Positions 1 to 24,682 of a stretch of DNA of 64,000 nucleotides are shown in pieces. Position numbers and translations under genes: made by a program. Under the pieces are notes generated by a model. It did no database searches and was not told the DNA's origin. It was given only the letters and a program-made list of their open reading frames with translations. Origin of the DNA: Cololabis saira (lineage: Eukaryota > Chordata > Actinopteri > Beloniformes > Belonidae); NCBI RefSeq assembly GCF_033807715.1, contig NC_084601.1, forward strand, positions 14,966,690 through 15,030,689. Reading direction: 5' to 3'. Each line of letters opens with the position of its first letter. The first letter of the stretch is position 1.

Positions 1-26
1 GGAGGAGGAGGTCTCTCCCTCTCCAG

Positions 27-165
27 CCTGATTTATGGTTCCGCGTTAAATCGGCGGCGTAGCCTACGACGTATGGTACCAGAGACGCGCGCCGTACGGT
101 GCGCGGCGCTGGTACCATACGCCGTAGTCTCTGCGTTGGTGTAACGCAGAGCCATAAATCAGCCT
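27..165. mobile_element. Short inverted-repeat element (MITE-like)
   Basis: The ends are inverted copies of a motif close to GGCTGATTTATGG, and the interior forms further inverted repeats (for example GGTACCATACG). A shorter relative with the same ends lies at 44006-44070. The family resembles PIF/Harbinger-like teleost MITEs from memory; the class is not certain. Confidence 0.55.
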
Positions 166-660
166 TCTGTCTTTCCCCGTGTAACCACAACTGCTGTCCC
201 GGAGTCGGCGGCGGAGCCTCCGCTCGCATATAAGGAAATAAAGCCCCGGGGAGGAGCAGATCGCGCATTGTTCCCCTCGCAGCCCGGTCGGCAGATGCAG
301 CTCGCACCGGCGCTCCGGATGAGAGGATGGGAGGTCGCGCAGAACTTGCGCTGAGGCCACGTTTGTCGGTCTATACCGGAAAGCAAAGCGCCCTCAGAGA
401 TCAAGGAAGGACAGGGAAGTGAACAGGGCATCGTTTCGGTGTTATTAGACCAGCGACTAAAAAAGAAAGGAAGAGGGGCAGGAGCGTGCAGCTCCGACAC
501 ACACCGACGGCTGGGGAGGAGGAGGGGGATCTGCTCCCTCAGCTGAAGATCAGCGGATCAGCTCGCAAAACACATGGATGCAGCCGCCGTCTGCAGGAAT
601 AGGCTGCTGATTTATGATAGCACGTCGGGGCGTGGACGAACAGGTTGGTTTCACCTCGAT
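166..660 (+). promoter_or_regulatory. satb1: Putative satb1 promoter and 5' untranslated region
   Basis: GC-rich, CpG-containing DNA unlike the AT-rich surroundings. A TATA-like box, TATAAGG, sits at 229-235. A possible donor, CAG|GTTGG, follows at 644 and a possible acceptor at 1132-1133, ahead of the first coding exon. The location matches a first non-coding exon of satb1, but no transcript evidence is available and the splice donor is weak. Confidence 0.45.
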
Positions 661-1146
661 CAAACTTCAAAAAACAGCCAGACGTGGGACGATTAGTGCT
701 CATCAAGGTGCTAAAAATGCAGTGAATTACTTTCGCTTATACAGCGGCGCGCATGGTGATGACAGCTGGTTTATTGTGGGAAACGGACTGTAGCGTTCAC
801 AGGACATTAACTGGATTTAGAGGGTTATCCTAATCGCTGCATCAGGATGAAGGTCATACCCATTACTGAAATGGATATCCTTCCTATCCGAGTGCGTGTA
901 GGTGTATTTATACGATTTATTCCCATGCTTTCTTTCAAGCCTTCAAGATAATCAAGCCTCTGCATTCAGATATAGGTCACTGAAGTATCTTATTAGTGTG
1001 CAATGTTTTAATTGTTTTCTCACAATAGGGACCACATGTGCTTGTTATATTGCAAAAGTTACTTTTAGATATAAGTAACATTTTCTCGAAAGAAATGACA
1101 AAACAGTTTTAATTATCTTTGTCTCTATATAAGTGTAAAACCACAT

Positions 1147-13843
<12,697 letters not shown>

Positions 13844-15100
13844 CCCTAAATCATGGACACAGCTTGAAGAAGCAACTTGTACTTTGTGAGCCACTAACGG
13901 ATCCTAGCTAATGCACTTCAATCTTGGAAAAAATCTAACTCCAGGCCATTTGCTTATACTTTCAGTACATATTCAGTGTTTTGGCATTGAACTAGTAATA
14001 AGCATGTACCACTATACATTAGGAAAAGAGTATGTGTTACTGATGATAACACAGCTTTTAAACAAGAGACTTGAGTAACTTTGGTACAGGATTAGGGCTG
14101 TCCATCCTCTGCCATTGCTCATTCCCACCTGCATCGCACAAGCATGTGTTCTCACAACAGGAAATACTCCAGACTGCTCTTGGGTAGAGTGCACGGTGTG
14201 CAAGACATGATTTAATAAGTTTGCTGTGGAAACTGCAACTTCTTCTTCTTTTTTTTTTTTTTTTTGAACAGCATGTTGAGAATGCTCCGGAGGATTACCT
14301 GCTGTATTCACACATGAACTCTCTCTCTCTGTCGTTGTCTGGAGTGATAAGTACCTCATCAAGTTATGTTTTCAAACCTGACATTTCATTGTTGACATTT
14401 TTTCGCACATCGTCCCTCCAGAACAGTTTTAGAGCTGAGTGCATGTGTGAAAACAACTCTGATATTATGTATTCATTTAGAAAGCTGACTGAAGGATCTT
14501 AAATGCACTGGAGACAACTGTGATTAAAAGTATGGTATTAAAACCTATTTCCTGTATGTAGAAACATGTCTGTATTGATAGAAATCTATACAATTACAAT
14601 TGAATATCTTTGTTTAAGATTAGTACATTCAATTGGTTTTTGAGAAAATCTTTGTACCAGATATGCCTTGTAGAAAATGGCACTGCCAGACTGTTTTTTA
14701 CGGTTAATATCTCAAATATTTTCATTTTCATTAAGTTTATTAGTGTTTTGATAGTTGGCTAAATTTTTTTTCCACTCTTGAAATCCGATTTCCTCAAAAC
14801 CCAACTGTTTACGTTTATATATCTAACACAATAGCCGCTGTCGCTTATAAAATTGAAGCACCATCATTTAAAACAATGATGGATCAACATACTGTAGGAA
14901 TAATGCATTGCATCCTACACAATTTTACTGCAGCGCTTAATGAGTTAATAAATATTAAAGACATAACTCTTACTGAAAATGAGGCAGTGGCTTATTCCTT
15001 TTGTTCAGTTTATCCACATTATACAAGTTTTTTTTCTTTTTCTTTGTTTCTTTTGAAAATCTTTTAAGCTTATTAAACAATAAATTTGCTTCTGGAGACA
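13844..15100 (+). other. satb1: Probable satb1 3' untranslated region
   Basis: AT-rich, no open frame of note. Polyadenylation hexamers AATAAA occur around 14948 and at 15079-15084, so the transcript probably ends near 15.1 kb. A T-rich run lies near 14250-14265. Confidence 0.5.
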
Positions 15101-17245
15101 TTGTTGTCACATACAATGTTTATGTATGTATGCATGAATTTTTAAACTCAAAACTTACTGTAGTTATTGTAAAGGATTCCTTTTAAAGTTTACTTTTACA
15201 TTCAGTTGTTCTGATTTCATGGTTCCCACAGGCTATCCTCAAAGCTGAGTGCATGGTGATTAAATGTCTCTTCACAAAAGCAAGGTTGTGGACAAAAAAA
15301 AATATTGCTTCTTTAATCTGCTTCAGTCATCTGAACTTCCAGTAGTAAATCTTTTTTTTTCCACAATGTGAGTAAAAGAAACAACAAAAAGAAATCAAAT
15401 AAACAATATAAGCTTGGACCATTCTATTCTAACTAGTTTATATAATTTAATTTTGATAGTTATGTATGGCAGATCTATTTCACTGCATTAAAACAGAAAG
15501 TGGAAATGTTCCAGACCCTGACACCCTGAGATAATTCACATGTCCACCGAGCAGAAAGGCTCAGTTTGGAGCGGTGTAGTACGGTTGGGAATAGTGAGGC
15601 TGTCTGGCTCTGGATGCACGAATGTGCTGCAGCAGTGTGACATCATACCTGAACGGCACAATGTTCTCCATGAATATAAGGACTGTCCAACCCTCCTGGG
15701 TACCTCACAAGGCACTGGTACACCAACCGTTGCATATAAAAATCAACAATGTACTGTTTTTAAAAAAAGAACATTTGGGGTTTTTCACCATGAAACCATA
15801 AAAAAATGTAAGTCCACCTAGGAGATAAACCAACCTAGATACACCAACTAATAATTAAAATTGACATAAAGCTCTTTTATCAGGGAACTTGGTTCCAAAT
15901 ATCTGATGGATTGGATGCCTTCTGTCTAAGCAGCACAGCAGATTTTTTTTTCCTTTGCCCATCTGCAACTGCTCGGTTGAATTGGTATCATTGTTTCCAG
16001 CCATCAAACAATATTCCTTTGTGTGGATCCCCAGTGCATCAGTGGATATATGACTCCCTGCAATCATGTGCCCCTTAGTGCTTCCAGTGTTTTCTATCCT
16101 CTGCCTCTTCTTTCTTGTATTATTCTGCCATTTTCATCTATGTTAGCATCTCACCATTCCTGCCCCTGACCGTCATATGTCTCTCCATAAGACTTTTCCC
16201 GTTGCAGCTCTCATACTTTACAGAGAGCATGCGACATTCAAGCCCCATTTGGCCAGAATAGCTTCACAGAGAAGTTCAGTAAAGCTAAGCTCTTTACTGT
16301 CATCTGTTTCCATGACAATAATTTAGTCGGGATCACCGAGAGGCCATGAAAGCCTCACCATCAGTAATATTACCTATAATAATGATGATAATGGTGTTCC
16401 TGAAATGCCATGCCTGTGATAATGATGGTAATAGCAACGGTGGTCATTATTCCTGCTTTGTGTTAACCCCTGAAAGGCAGACAAACACACACACATGCAT
16501 GCGCGCGCACGCACACACAAAACTAGACAAACATTTAAGTCAATAATGTCAAATAATGTCTCTATCTGTGTATATCATCACAGGGACCACTGTGTGTTAC
16601 TATTATTACCATTTTACTCAATCAATCAAATGGATTCATCTGGACTCAGAAATTGCTGTAACTAACATGACATAAAAAATGTTTAGATTAGTTATCAGAC
16701 TGCACAGCCCCCTCAGTGTTTTTAGTTTCTTTACTTCATTGGTGAGGTTACACCACAGTATTTGGCCATTTACCCGTGAAAAATTGCAATATTCTCTTTG
16801 TCCTCTCTCAGCCTTCTTTGGGATTCTTCTTCTTTATTTCTTTATTAATAATCTTAACAGCAATACATTTTTTTCAATACAGATATATGCTCCTTCTTCT
16901 CTGATAGAATTAAGAAAATAGACAGCCTAAGTCTGTGTACTGATTAATTTGTTAATTAATTGGCAATTTCCTATGCAATTTTATTATTGCATAGGAAATG
17001 AAGGATGATCTTATCCAGGCATTTACGCACTGGTAAATGTTATAATTTTCAGAGTCTAAAATATTTGGACGAATCCAAAGCAATTTCGATATAATATTCC
17101 AGATCTATTTATTAGGATTAGAATACAGTGTATTTAATACTTTTTCAGTTGTCATACTCACTGATGTAAGAACACCTTTATGGTGCTCATGAGTATTTTA
17201 ACTTTAATCTTTTCAAGAAATTTAGAACCATCATTTGACTTCCTA
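15101..17245. other. Intergenic DNA, no gene seen
   Basis: AT-rich sequence between satb1 and the first repeat relics. No coding frame with recognisable protein. It contains a perfect 14-bp-arm hairpin at 16966-16999 and a short CA/CG-alternating run near 16485-16518. Confidence 0.6.
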
Positions 17246-17255
17246 AATCCTGTTG

Positions 17256-17830
17256 CCCAGTCAAACTAAAACATTGCGACTAAGGGCCTTGGTAACCATC
17301 AGACCACAAATATGTGGAGAAGCAAGAACGGAGGGGTGGATGGTGCAGAACTCGACCAATCAGGCCTGGATGATGATATGGACACACTTCCTCACTCAAA
17401 GGCAGATAATGAGAAGCAAATTTCTGTCATCTAAGAAAACATTTTTAATCCGTCTTGTCTCAAGCTTGGAAAGTAGGCATGAGTGTCTCCTCATTAACAT
17501 CATCTCTAAACATGGTGGTGGCAGGATCGTGCTGTGAGGGGATTTGTTTTTTAATGGCATTGGCAAATGATTGAGAGATGACGCAGGACTTAGCAATAAA
17601 TGGATGCAGAAAAATACAGTGCAAAGGGGCCAAGTTTCACTTTCAACAAGAATATGACAAAGAGAGAGATCAGGAAAACTGTGAGGAATGAGTCTGGAGC
17701 CAAATGCTGTGGAGCGTTTCTATAGAAACCTGAAACAGCTCTGCAATGACACTTCAACCAGGTTGAGAATTAATGATTCTACCAAGAAAAATGAGAAACT
17801 TATTACTAAAAAACCAAAGTGCTGTTGAGC
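17256..17830 (+). mobile_element. Decayed Tc1-like element
   Basis: Contains the nucleotide phrase CATGGTGGTGGCAGGAT near 17512, typical of the HGGGS motif region in fish Tc1-like transposases, and a downstream stretch resembling the C-terminal region. Many frame breaks; boundaries are approximate. Confidence 0.45.
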
Positions 17831-18317
17831 AGGATTGCAAAATAAATCAAAACACAAAAGCCTAAACCTGACACAAAGTTGTATGTTTTTAAAATAAAAC
17901 AGAACCTAAATACAAAAACCATTACAAAACCATGACATAAACCTAAAACCGTTACAAAATCCAGAAGCATGCATATAAGTGTGACTATAAAAAGAGGGTG
18001 ATAATAAGCTAAAGTATTTTTGGGGGGGATTCACTTTCAGAATGCTTTCATGAAGATTGAAAAAACAGTTGGTTAAAATACATTGAAAAAAGTGATGATT
18101 TATTTGGACACAAATAAGCAGTCTTTGTCTCTGATGAGTTCTCTTGTTTCTTTGTTCTTTGCCAATGTACTCTTTGAGTCTTGCCTGGGCATCATTAAAC
18201 AGATACGGACCTATGATAAATTATGAACAAAATGTAGTGTCAAAGATGATAGCAGCACTTAGAGCGGTAGAGTCCTTGAACCTCATGAATTCAGCCATTC
18301 ATCCCATCTACATATGT

Positions 18318-19560
18318 GATTTGATTTGATTTGATTTGTTTATTTGCACAACATAAAAAACGGTACAAAAGTTGAAATGAACATAAAAGCATGAAAATAT
18401 GTGCAGGTGAGAAAGGAAGCCCTAAATGGGCTTATTCAAAGTTCTCACCAAGAAAATACATTGTATTGAAATAATAGCAAGAACAAAAAACCAAAAAACA
18501 AAAAAACAGCGTTCCAAAAAGATGGATATAAACAGACAATTTCTCGGTTGAGTGAGTGCGTGTGCTTGCATGTGAGCATGCACATGTGTGTTTGTGTGTG
18601 TGTGTGTGTGCGTGTGTATGTGCACGTGCAGAAGTGAGTCCACATTAAGTGGAAGCAATTCTATACGCTTGATCAATAAGGCTGGTCTTCAATCTCTGTT
18701 TAAAAATACTAATAGACAGTGAAGATTTAGCAATAAGTATATGAGAATTCCAGAGTGAGGAACCTCTGTCTTTGCTGTAGAACTGACTGCTATTGGTACG
18801 ACTGAATGAAGAATGGAGATCCTCAAATTGTCTGGTATTATAGTTATGAATTTGTGAATTGGTCTTAAAAAAATCTTTGAAAGTACTTGGAAGCATATTT
18901 GCAAGATAAGTGCATTTGTAAATGAAAGCACATGATTGGAGTAACATAGATGGATAATAAATTTATTTTTTTAAACAAAGGGGCAGATGGGGCCAAATAG
19001 GAAGCAGAAGTAGCTATTCTTACAAACTTCTTTTGAGTAATGAGTAATTTGTGTAAATTTGATGAATATGTACTTGCCCAAACAATGTTGCCATAAATGA
19101 GATAAGGATAAATTAAACTGTAATAAAGAGTACCGAGACAAGCCTGATGGACCAAACCTCTGATTCTTCTGATGATACCAAGGGATCTAGAGATTTTGTT
19201 AGTTACAGAATGTATATGCTCTTTCCAGGACAAATTCTCATCCACTAAGACACCTAGAAATTTGGTGGATGAAACCTGATTGATTTCAATACCACCAATA
19301 GAAATCTTAGCTTTTTGCGGACAATATTTTTTGTTTTTACTTGCAAATACAATAAAATTAGATTTGTTAACATTTAACGACAACTTATTTGCAAGGAACC
19401 ATTTTGAAAGCATTGCTATACCAGAATTAGCTTGCTCAATAAGTGAATCAAAATTTCTGTGAGTTAGTATCAAATTGGTATCATCAGCAAATAAGATTGG
19501 TGTAAAGGATGAAGATACAGTAGCCAGGTCATTTACATAAATGAGAAATAAAAGGGGTTG
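18318..19560 (-). mobile_element. 5'-truncated non-LTR retrotransposon (LINE) with reverse transcriptase
   Basis: On the - strand the frame includes LFADDTNLI (catalytic FADD encoded at 19480-19491), then WFLANKLSLNVNKSNFIVFA and KFLGVLVDENLSWKEHI, then a typical C-terminal end HNYNTRQ and LWNSHI. The open frame changes near 18900, so it is broken. The 3' tail is a (TTTGA)n run at 18318-18340. The family resembles L2/CR1/Rex1-type elements. The 5' end is cut at about 19560, next to a hairpin and a Tc1 relic. Confidence 0.85.
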
Positions 19561-19599
19561 TGTTTACATATATCATATTATATATGATATATGTAAACA
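19561..19599. repeat. Perfect hairpin, 18-bp arms
   Basis: The arm TGTTTACATATATCATAT (19561-19578) is repeated as its exact reverse complement at 19582-19599 with a 3-base loop. It sits at the junction between the truncated LINE and a Tc1-like fragment and may be a remnant of transposon ends. Confidence 0.9.
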
Positions 19600-19604
19600 C
19601 AAAA

Positions 19605-20060
19605 AGTAAGGACATTTGAGCTTGGTAGATGATTTAGTTGTTACAATTCTTGTAACAATGCCTGCAATGACTGCCCTTCAACATCAGTCCTGTTTGGACT
19701 GGTGTTGGCAACACATGCACAGAAACCTGAACATGTGGAGGAGCATTATGTTCAGTGAGGAGTCCAGATTCTGCCTATGGCAGTTGGATAAAAGGGTCAA
19801 AGTGTAGAGAAGACACGGAGAACGTGATGGTGATTGCTGCACTGATAGAGTCACATCTTTTTGTGCAGGCATTGTGATGGTGTGGGGCTTCCTGTTCATG
19901 CCAAAGTGACCAACACAATCACGCTTGCTGACGTAGGACAAATGCTGGTTGAAGAACGGGATCCATCCCACAGCAGTGTGTGACCAGGCTGGTGATCAGC
20001 ATGAGGTGGTGCCAAGCTGTTGTGGCTGTATGTGTTCTTCCACAATATACTGAGGCTCCA
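19605..20060 (+). mobile_element. Tc1-like transposase relic
   Basis: The frame at 19616-19804 reads LDWCWQHMHRNLNMWRSIMF then SEESRFCLWQLDKRVKV, matching the DE motif region of Tc1-like transposases. A later VWGF segment follows in another frame. Stops and shifts show it is dead. Confidence 0.75.
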
Positions 20061-20398
20061 GTTTGTTACATAGATCTATTATTAAATTGTTAATATGTGT
20101 TATTTCTTCAAATTTCAATCATCCACCAGACAAAAGTCAATGACAAAATAAGTTGTTTGGCAGAGGAAATTTGGTAATTCTTTTAAGGGCACAACCCACA
20201 TCTTCAGCTCTGCTGCTCATCCGACAAATAACCAGGTTGATCACCTCTCAGGTTGATCACCTCTCACAAAGTAAAATCAACCCGCAGAGCAACATCTGTA
20301 GGCACATTCCAGCTGCCAAATGCAAGTTTACAGCAAACACCTTCCTTACAAATGTTTACACAAACACACACACACACACATATATTTGTCGTTGTGTC

Positions 20399-20401
20399 TC
20401 T

Positions 20402-20481
<80 letters not shown>
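20399..20481. repeat. (TA)n microsatellite next to a short CA run
   Basis: About 35 TA units, preceded by CA-rich DNA from 20365. It lies just upstream of the putative tbc1d5 promoter. Confidence 0.97.
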
Positions 20482-20483
<2 letters not shown>

Positions 20484-20599
20484 GAAATATTATAATAATA
20501 AAGCTGATATATTTTACACCAGCCATTAAATGCAACGTATTAAACTCTTTAGCACAGAAAAAAAAACACGCAGAGGTAAAATGTATTTTGGACAAAACG

Positions 20600-20763
20600 T
20601 AAACACGGCAACGTAACGCGACACCATGAACCGCCTTCCCCTGGTCACATGACCGGTCACGTGACCAGTCAGCTGTCCTTCCGCATATCCGCCTGATCCG
20701 CTACTGTTTACAAACCTGCAGACGTCCGACAGCACAATGAGGACTCTTTCATGAACTAGACAG
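20600..20763 (+). promoter_or_regulatory. tbc1d5: Putative tbc1d5 promoter and first non-coding exon
   Basis: CpG-rich island-like DNA in otherwise AT-rich surroundings, on the 5' side of tbc1d5. It has two adjacent E-box palindromes at 20643-20666 and a good splice donor, ACAG|GTATCT, at 20764. A tiny upstream frame (ATG at 20737, stop at 20752-20754) lies in the putative exon. The link to tbc1d5 rests on position and strand only. Confidence 0.5.
20643..20666. promoter_or_regulatory. Tandem E-box palindromes, CLEAR type
   Basis: GGTCACATGACC is followed directly by GGTCACGTGACC. The core GTCACGTGAC (20656-20665) is the published CLEAR consensus bound by TFEB/TFE3/MITF, and the first copy differs by one base. 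Both could also bind USF. Binding is inferred, not shown. Confidence 0.6.
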
Positions 20764-21318
20764 GTATCTACACAAACACTGACAGCGACTGACGACTAAA
20801 ACATTGTTCCGCGCTGCGTTTCACAGTCTCGTCCTTCTGCGTGAGCGTGATCTTGAGCTGCAACTTGGTCGTGTTGGAGCAGATGTGTGTGTGTCGGAAG
20901 TAGCGCCAGGCCCGTCCGCAGGCTAGCGGCCACTCACAGCTGCTTTTGGACTCACTAAACCTCTTTTTATACGTGATAGACTTCGCTTGCTGGTCTTACC
21001 CGAAACAATACACGCCAGCGTGCGTGTTATTTGGCGTTTTGCCCCCCACCCCTGCACGGAAAACAGCAGCCTTTCAAACTGAACTTTGTGTGCACATGAA
21101 TGTGATTGGTCACTGTTGCAGAGAATATTCAAGCAGGGCAGAGATCTGTTCACGTAAAACACTCAGGGTTTGGTCATTGGAGCAGAATATGAACATGTAG
21201 CTTTGGGGTTGATCCTGGTTAAAAAGAAGGGATTCTGCCCCAGTGTGGGGATGCTTTTATTATGTACTTTGGTATGGCCATGTGTATGGTAAGAGCAAAA
21301 TAGCTGGTGGGAAAATAC

Positions 21319-21975
21319 CAGAGGTGTCAAAAGTATTCACATTCATTACTCAGGTAGAAGTATAGATACTAGAGTTTAAAAATACTCCTGTTGAAGTATC
21401 AACTCAAGTTTTTTACTCAAGTAAAAGTATAAAAGTCCTGGTTTCAAAACTACTTAAAGTATTAAAGTAAAAGTAATGGAAGGATGTAATGTAATGTATA
21501 TTAAAGGACCATATATGTGTACTATTGAGCATTAACATGTGTTTCAGAGAGCAGAAGATATGATGACTAGTTGCCTATAAGTATTGTAATGGTGCAAAAA
21601 GTCAAACTTCAGAGGCATGTTATCATTTATCCTAACCTTTATTGGAATGTACATCCAAGTTTAGTTGCAGGAATCTGATGGAACAGATGTAAGAACAAAA
21701 CTGGACAAGAACATCTGAAACAACCACAACCAAATTCACTCTATCCGGATGGAGCAATTTAACTGGATAGTTTTTTTTAAAGGCCGAAATGAAATAGAGT
21801 AACGAGGCTGTTTTTAAAATGTAAGGAGTAAAAAGTACAGATAATTGTGTGAAAATGTAAGGAGTAAAAGTAAAAAGTCGTCTGAAAAATAATTACTCCA
21901 GGGAAGTATAGATAACCAAAATTTCTACTTAAGTAAGGTAACGAAGTATTTGTACTTCGTTACTTGACACCTCTG
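21319..21975. mobile_element. Tol2-like hAT MITE
   Basis: Begins CAGAGGTGTCAA and ends with the inverse TTGACACCTCTG. The subterminal DNA is rich in the ACTCAAGTA and AAGTAAAAGTA patterns seen at Tol2 ends. There is no transposase frame, so it is non-autonomous. The flanking 8-mers do not match, so the target duplication is lost or was mutated. Confidence 0.8.
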
Positions 21976-24623
21976 CCCACAAGTGTTTCTTCCCACTTCT
22001 ACTCTCACAATAGTTTTTCCACAGTGATAGAAATTGGATTACCTCACCAAGATACCTTTGCATAAATTGTGAATCATTTCCATTCACATGGTAAAATCGA
22101 TAGCAATGGTTATTTCATTTATTTCTTTTTGTGTCACCTCCCTTTGCTGTAGTTTAATGTTCCCAAGATTGAGGTATTTCATTTCTAATGGGTAACGTGC
22201 CATATTTTGATGAACATCTAATGATGTTCAGCTGCACATTTTTGACTATAAAGTCACACAGCACTTGCTCAGCCAGCCGTTATAAATAAATGTCCCCCTT
22301 TTGATACAAAGAGGTTCCTCTGGATTTGGATTTGGTTTCTAGGAAGCACAATCTATGACCGGCCACAGGAGAATTTCAACATTATTGGATAAGCATACCG
22401 AGAAAATATATTAAACATGTGACATTAGGCAGAGTGAGAACCAGAGTAGTATCAACAAAAGACCAAAAAGAAATGGCATGGAGTGGAACGGGGATGCAGA
22501 TAAGTGGTTGTTGTCAGTTTGGAGTAAATTTTGTTGATCCAAAGTGTCATTAGCAATTCATCTTGTCTGTTTGAAATAGTAGCTCTTTGAAGTTTCTGCA
22601 TGAGTTTGTAAAGCATACCCCTGCCCTGCTGCTATAGGCTCGGTAGATTCTGTACCAGTGTGAATGGGAGGAGCACACGACCCCAAGAGAGCAAATTTTA
22701 TGACCTGAATGGGAATAGCTGGTCATAACACGACTAAACTGTCATCATGCAAGTTTCAAGTGAAATGAAAGAGAAGAGTTAAATATCTTCTAACAGACAG
22801 TTTATAATGTTATAAAGCCAAAAACAAACCAAATAATTTATATATTTTTATATTAATATAAAATGAACGGCAGCAATAGCAATCATCTAAAAAAATGTAA
22901 TCCTGACAGCTCTGCTTGTGCTGCAGTTGTCCTGTTTGAAATAGGTATTTTTAGTCATTTTTATATACTGTTTTTGTTCTTTGGTCACGTCTCTAAGCCT
23001 TTTCCAACCCCTCAATCACAGCGCATTTTGAACAATTCAACGAAATAATCTTCTTCTTCTTTTTTTGTCCCATTCGTTTTGTCGAAAAAGTCCAGAGGCC
23101 CAATTAGATGAAATTATCCCGTAGGTCACAATAAAAAATAAAGACCCTAAGATCATAATAAAGACGGTTCTCTTCAAGAATTGTCATATGACTTCTTGCG
23201 GGCGTCCATCCCCGTTTTCCAACCATTTCTCCAGTTCTTCTATACAGACGGATTAGTGGTAATTGAATCAGTCAAGGCCCAGAAAGTTCACGGTATTTTG
23301 CAAAGCTTATGGCTCTAAACATTTCAGATTCTTGCTGTGCATGTGACTGTAAAGGCTCCTGAGCACTTGCTGTGTGCTGAAGTAGATGCATGTGAGTTTG
23401 TTTAACTACAGTTTGCAGCTGCCAGTAACGGCTTTTCTCATCACCGTTCACAGAGTACCCTTTGAGTATCAAAGGGTATTCTGCACAAGAACCCACTGTT
23501 TTTCTTTTTTTTTTTTTTTTTTCTAATTCGTCTTATTTTAGAATACTCTGGAAAATGTGGATCGATGATGGAGATAAGTGGGCTTCTTGAACATTTGGAC
23601 TTGTATGCAAACACATACAATTGATTTGCAAGTTGAAAACCTGTCTACAGATTTAATGTAGTCCGTTCTTTCAGTGTATCTTCTGCAGGCACTTACGCAA
23701 AACACTTAGCAGAATTGACTAATCTGGGTTTCACTTCATAACAATTCAGCCTTTGTCTCCCCAGGACATTGAGTTTGGAGTTTTTGTGCTTTTAATGTCA
23801 GCTCTACCTGAACGTAGGATCTTGTAGCATTTATTTCTGCCCCATGGTTCGTGATGAAGGTTCTTTAAATTAATCAGAATGACTACTGTGTTTAGGTGAG
23901 CTCCCATCCCCCTCGTACTGATTCAGCTGTGGTGCTGGAATATTCTCATGACATGAAAGAATGTGATGGTGCATGACTTTGCTCAAGCGGAAAATCCAAG
24001 GAGTGGAGGGACATTTTAGGCTGTGATATTCATGGTCTATTTCAGAATGATTGTAGGTTTGAGGAATAGGAAATGTTTGGTGGTGCAAAATAGTGAGAAT
24101 TATTAGAGGAAGCAGTTTACAATGAGGTTGTGGGACTTTCACTACTCCTCACTAAAGCATCTGTATATCCTTTGAAATCTCGTGGGAAGTGATAACTTTG
24201 AAAAAAGGATACTGTCATTAAGTCTTAAGAAGACTGTAATAAATGGATGTAATGGTCACAGTTTGGATTTAACATCCTAAGATTTTATTAATAAATCCCA
24301 GGAACAGATCTGCCTCAGAACAGATGGACTCACTGATTTCTCTGTTAATTTATTTATGTGTTTCATTACGTATTGATTTGATTATTTCATGAAAGATTTG
24401 TGTTTTGAATTATTGAGGTGTCTACAGGTCTTTCAATAATGCAGAAGCTAATTTGCTTTAATTATTATGTAGTGAAGTTAGGGTGTCATTTTACTTTCAA
24501 CGAATGGTAAAAGCGATGGAAATGGCGAGAGGCTTGGAGAAGTCTTTCTTTAGGAAGGAATTGTGTGAACGAGGCGAGGCCCCAAGCTTTCTAAATATCA
24601 TCTCGCACCTACTCCTAAAGCCG

Positions 24624-24682
<59 letters not shown>

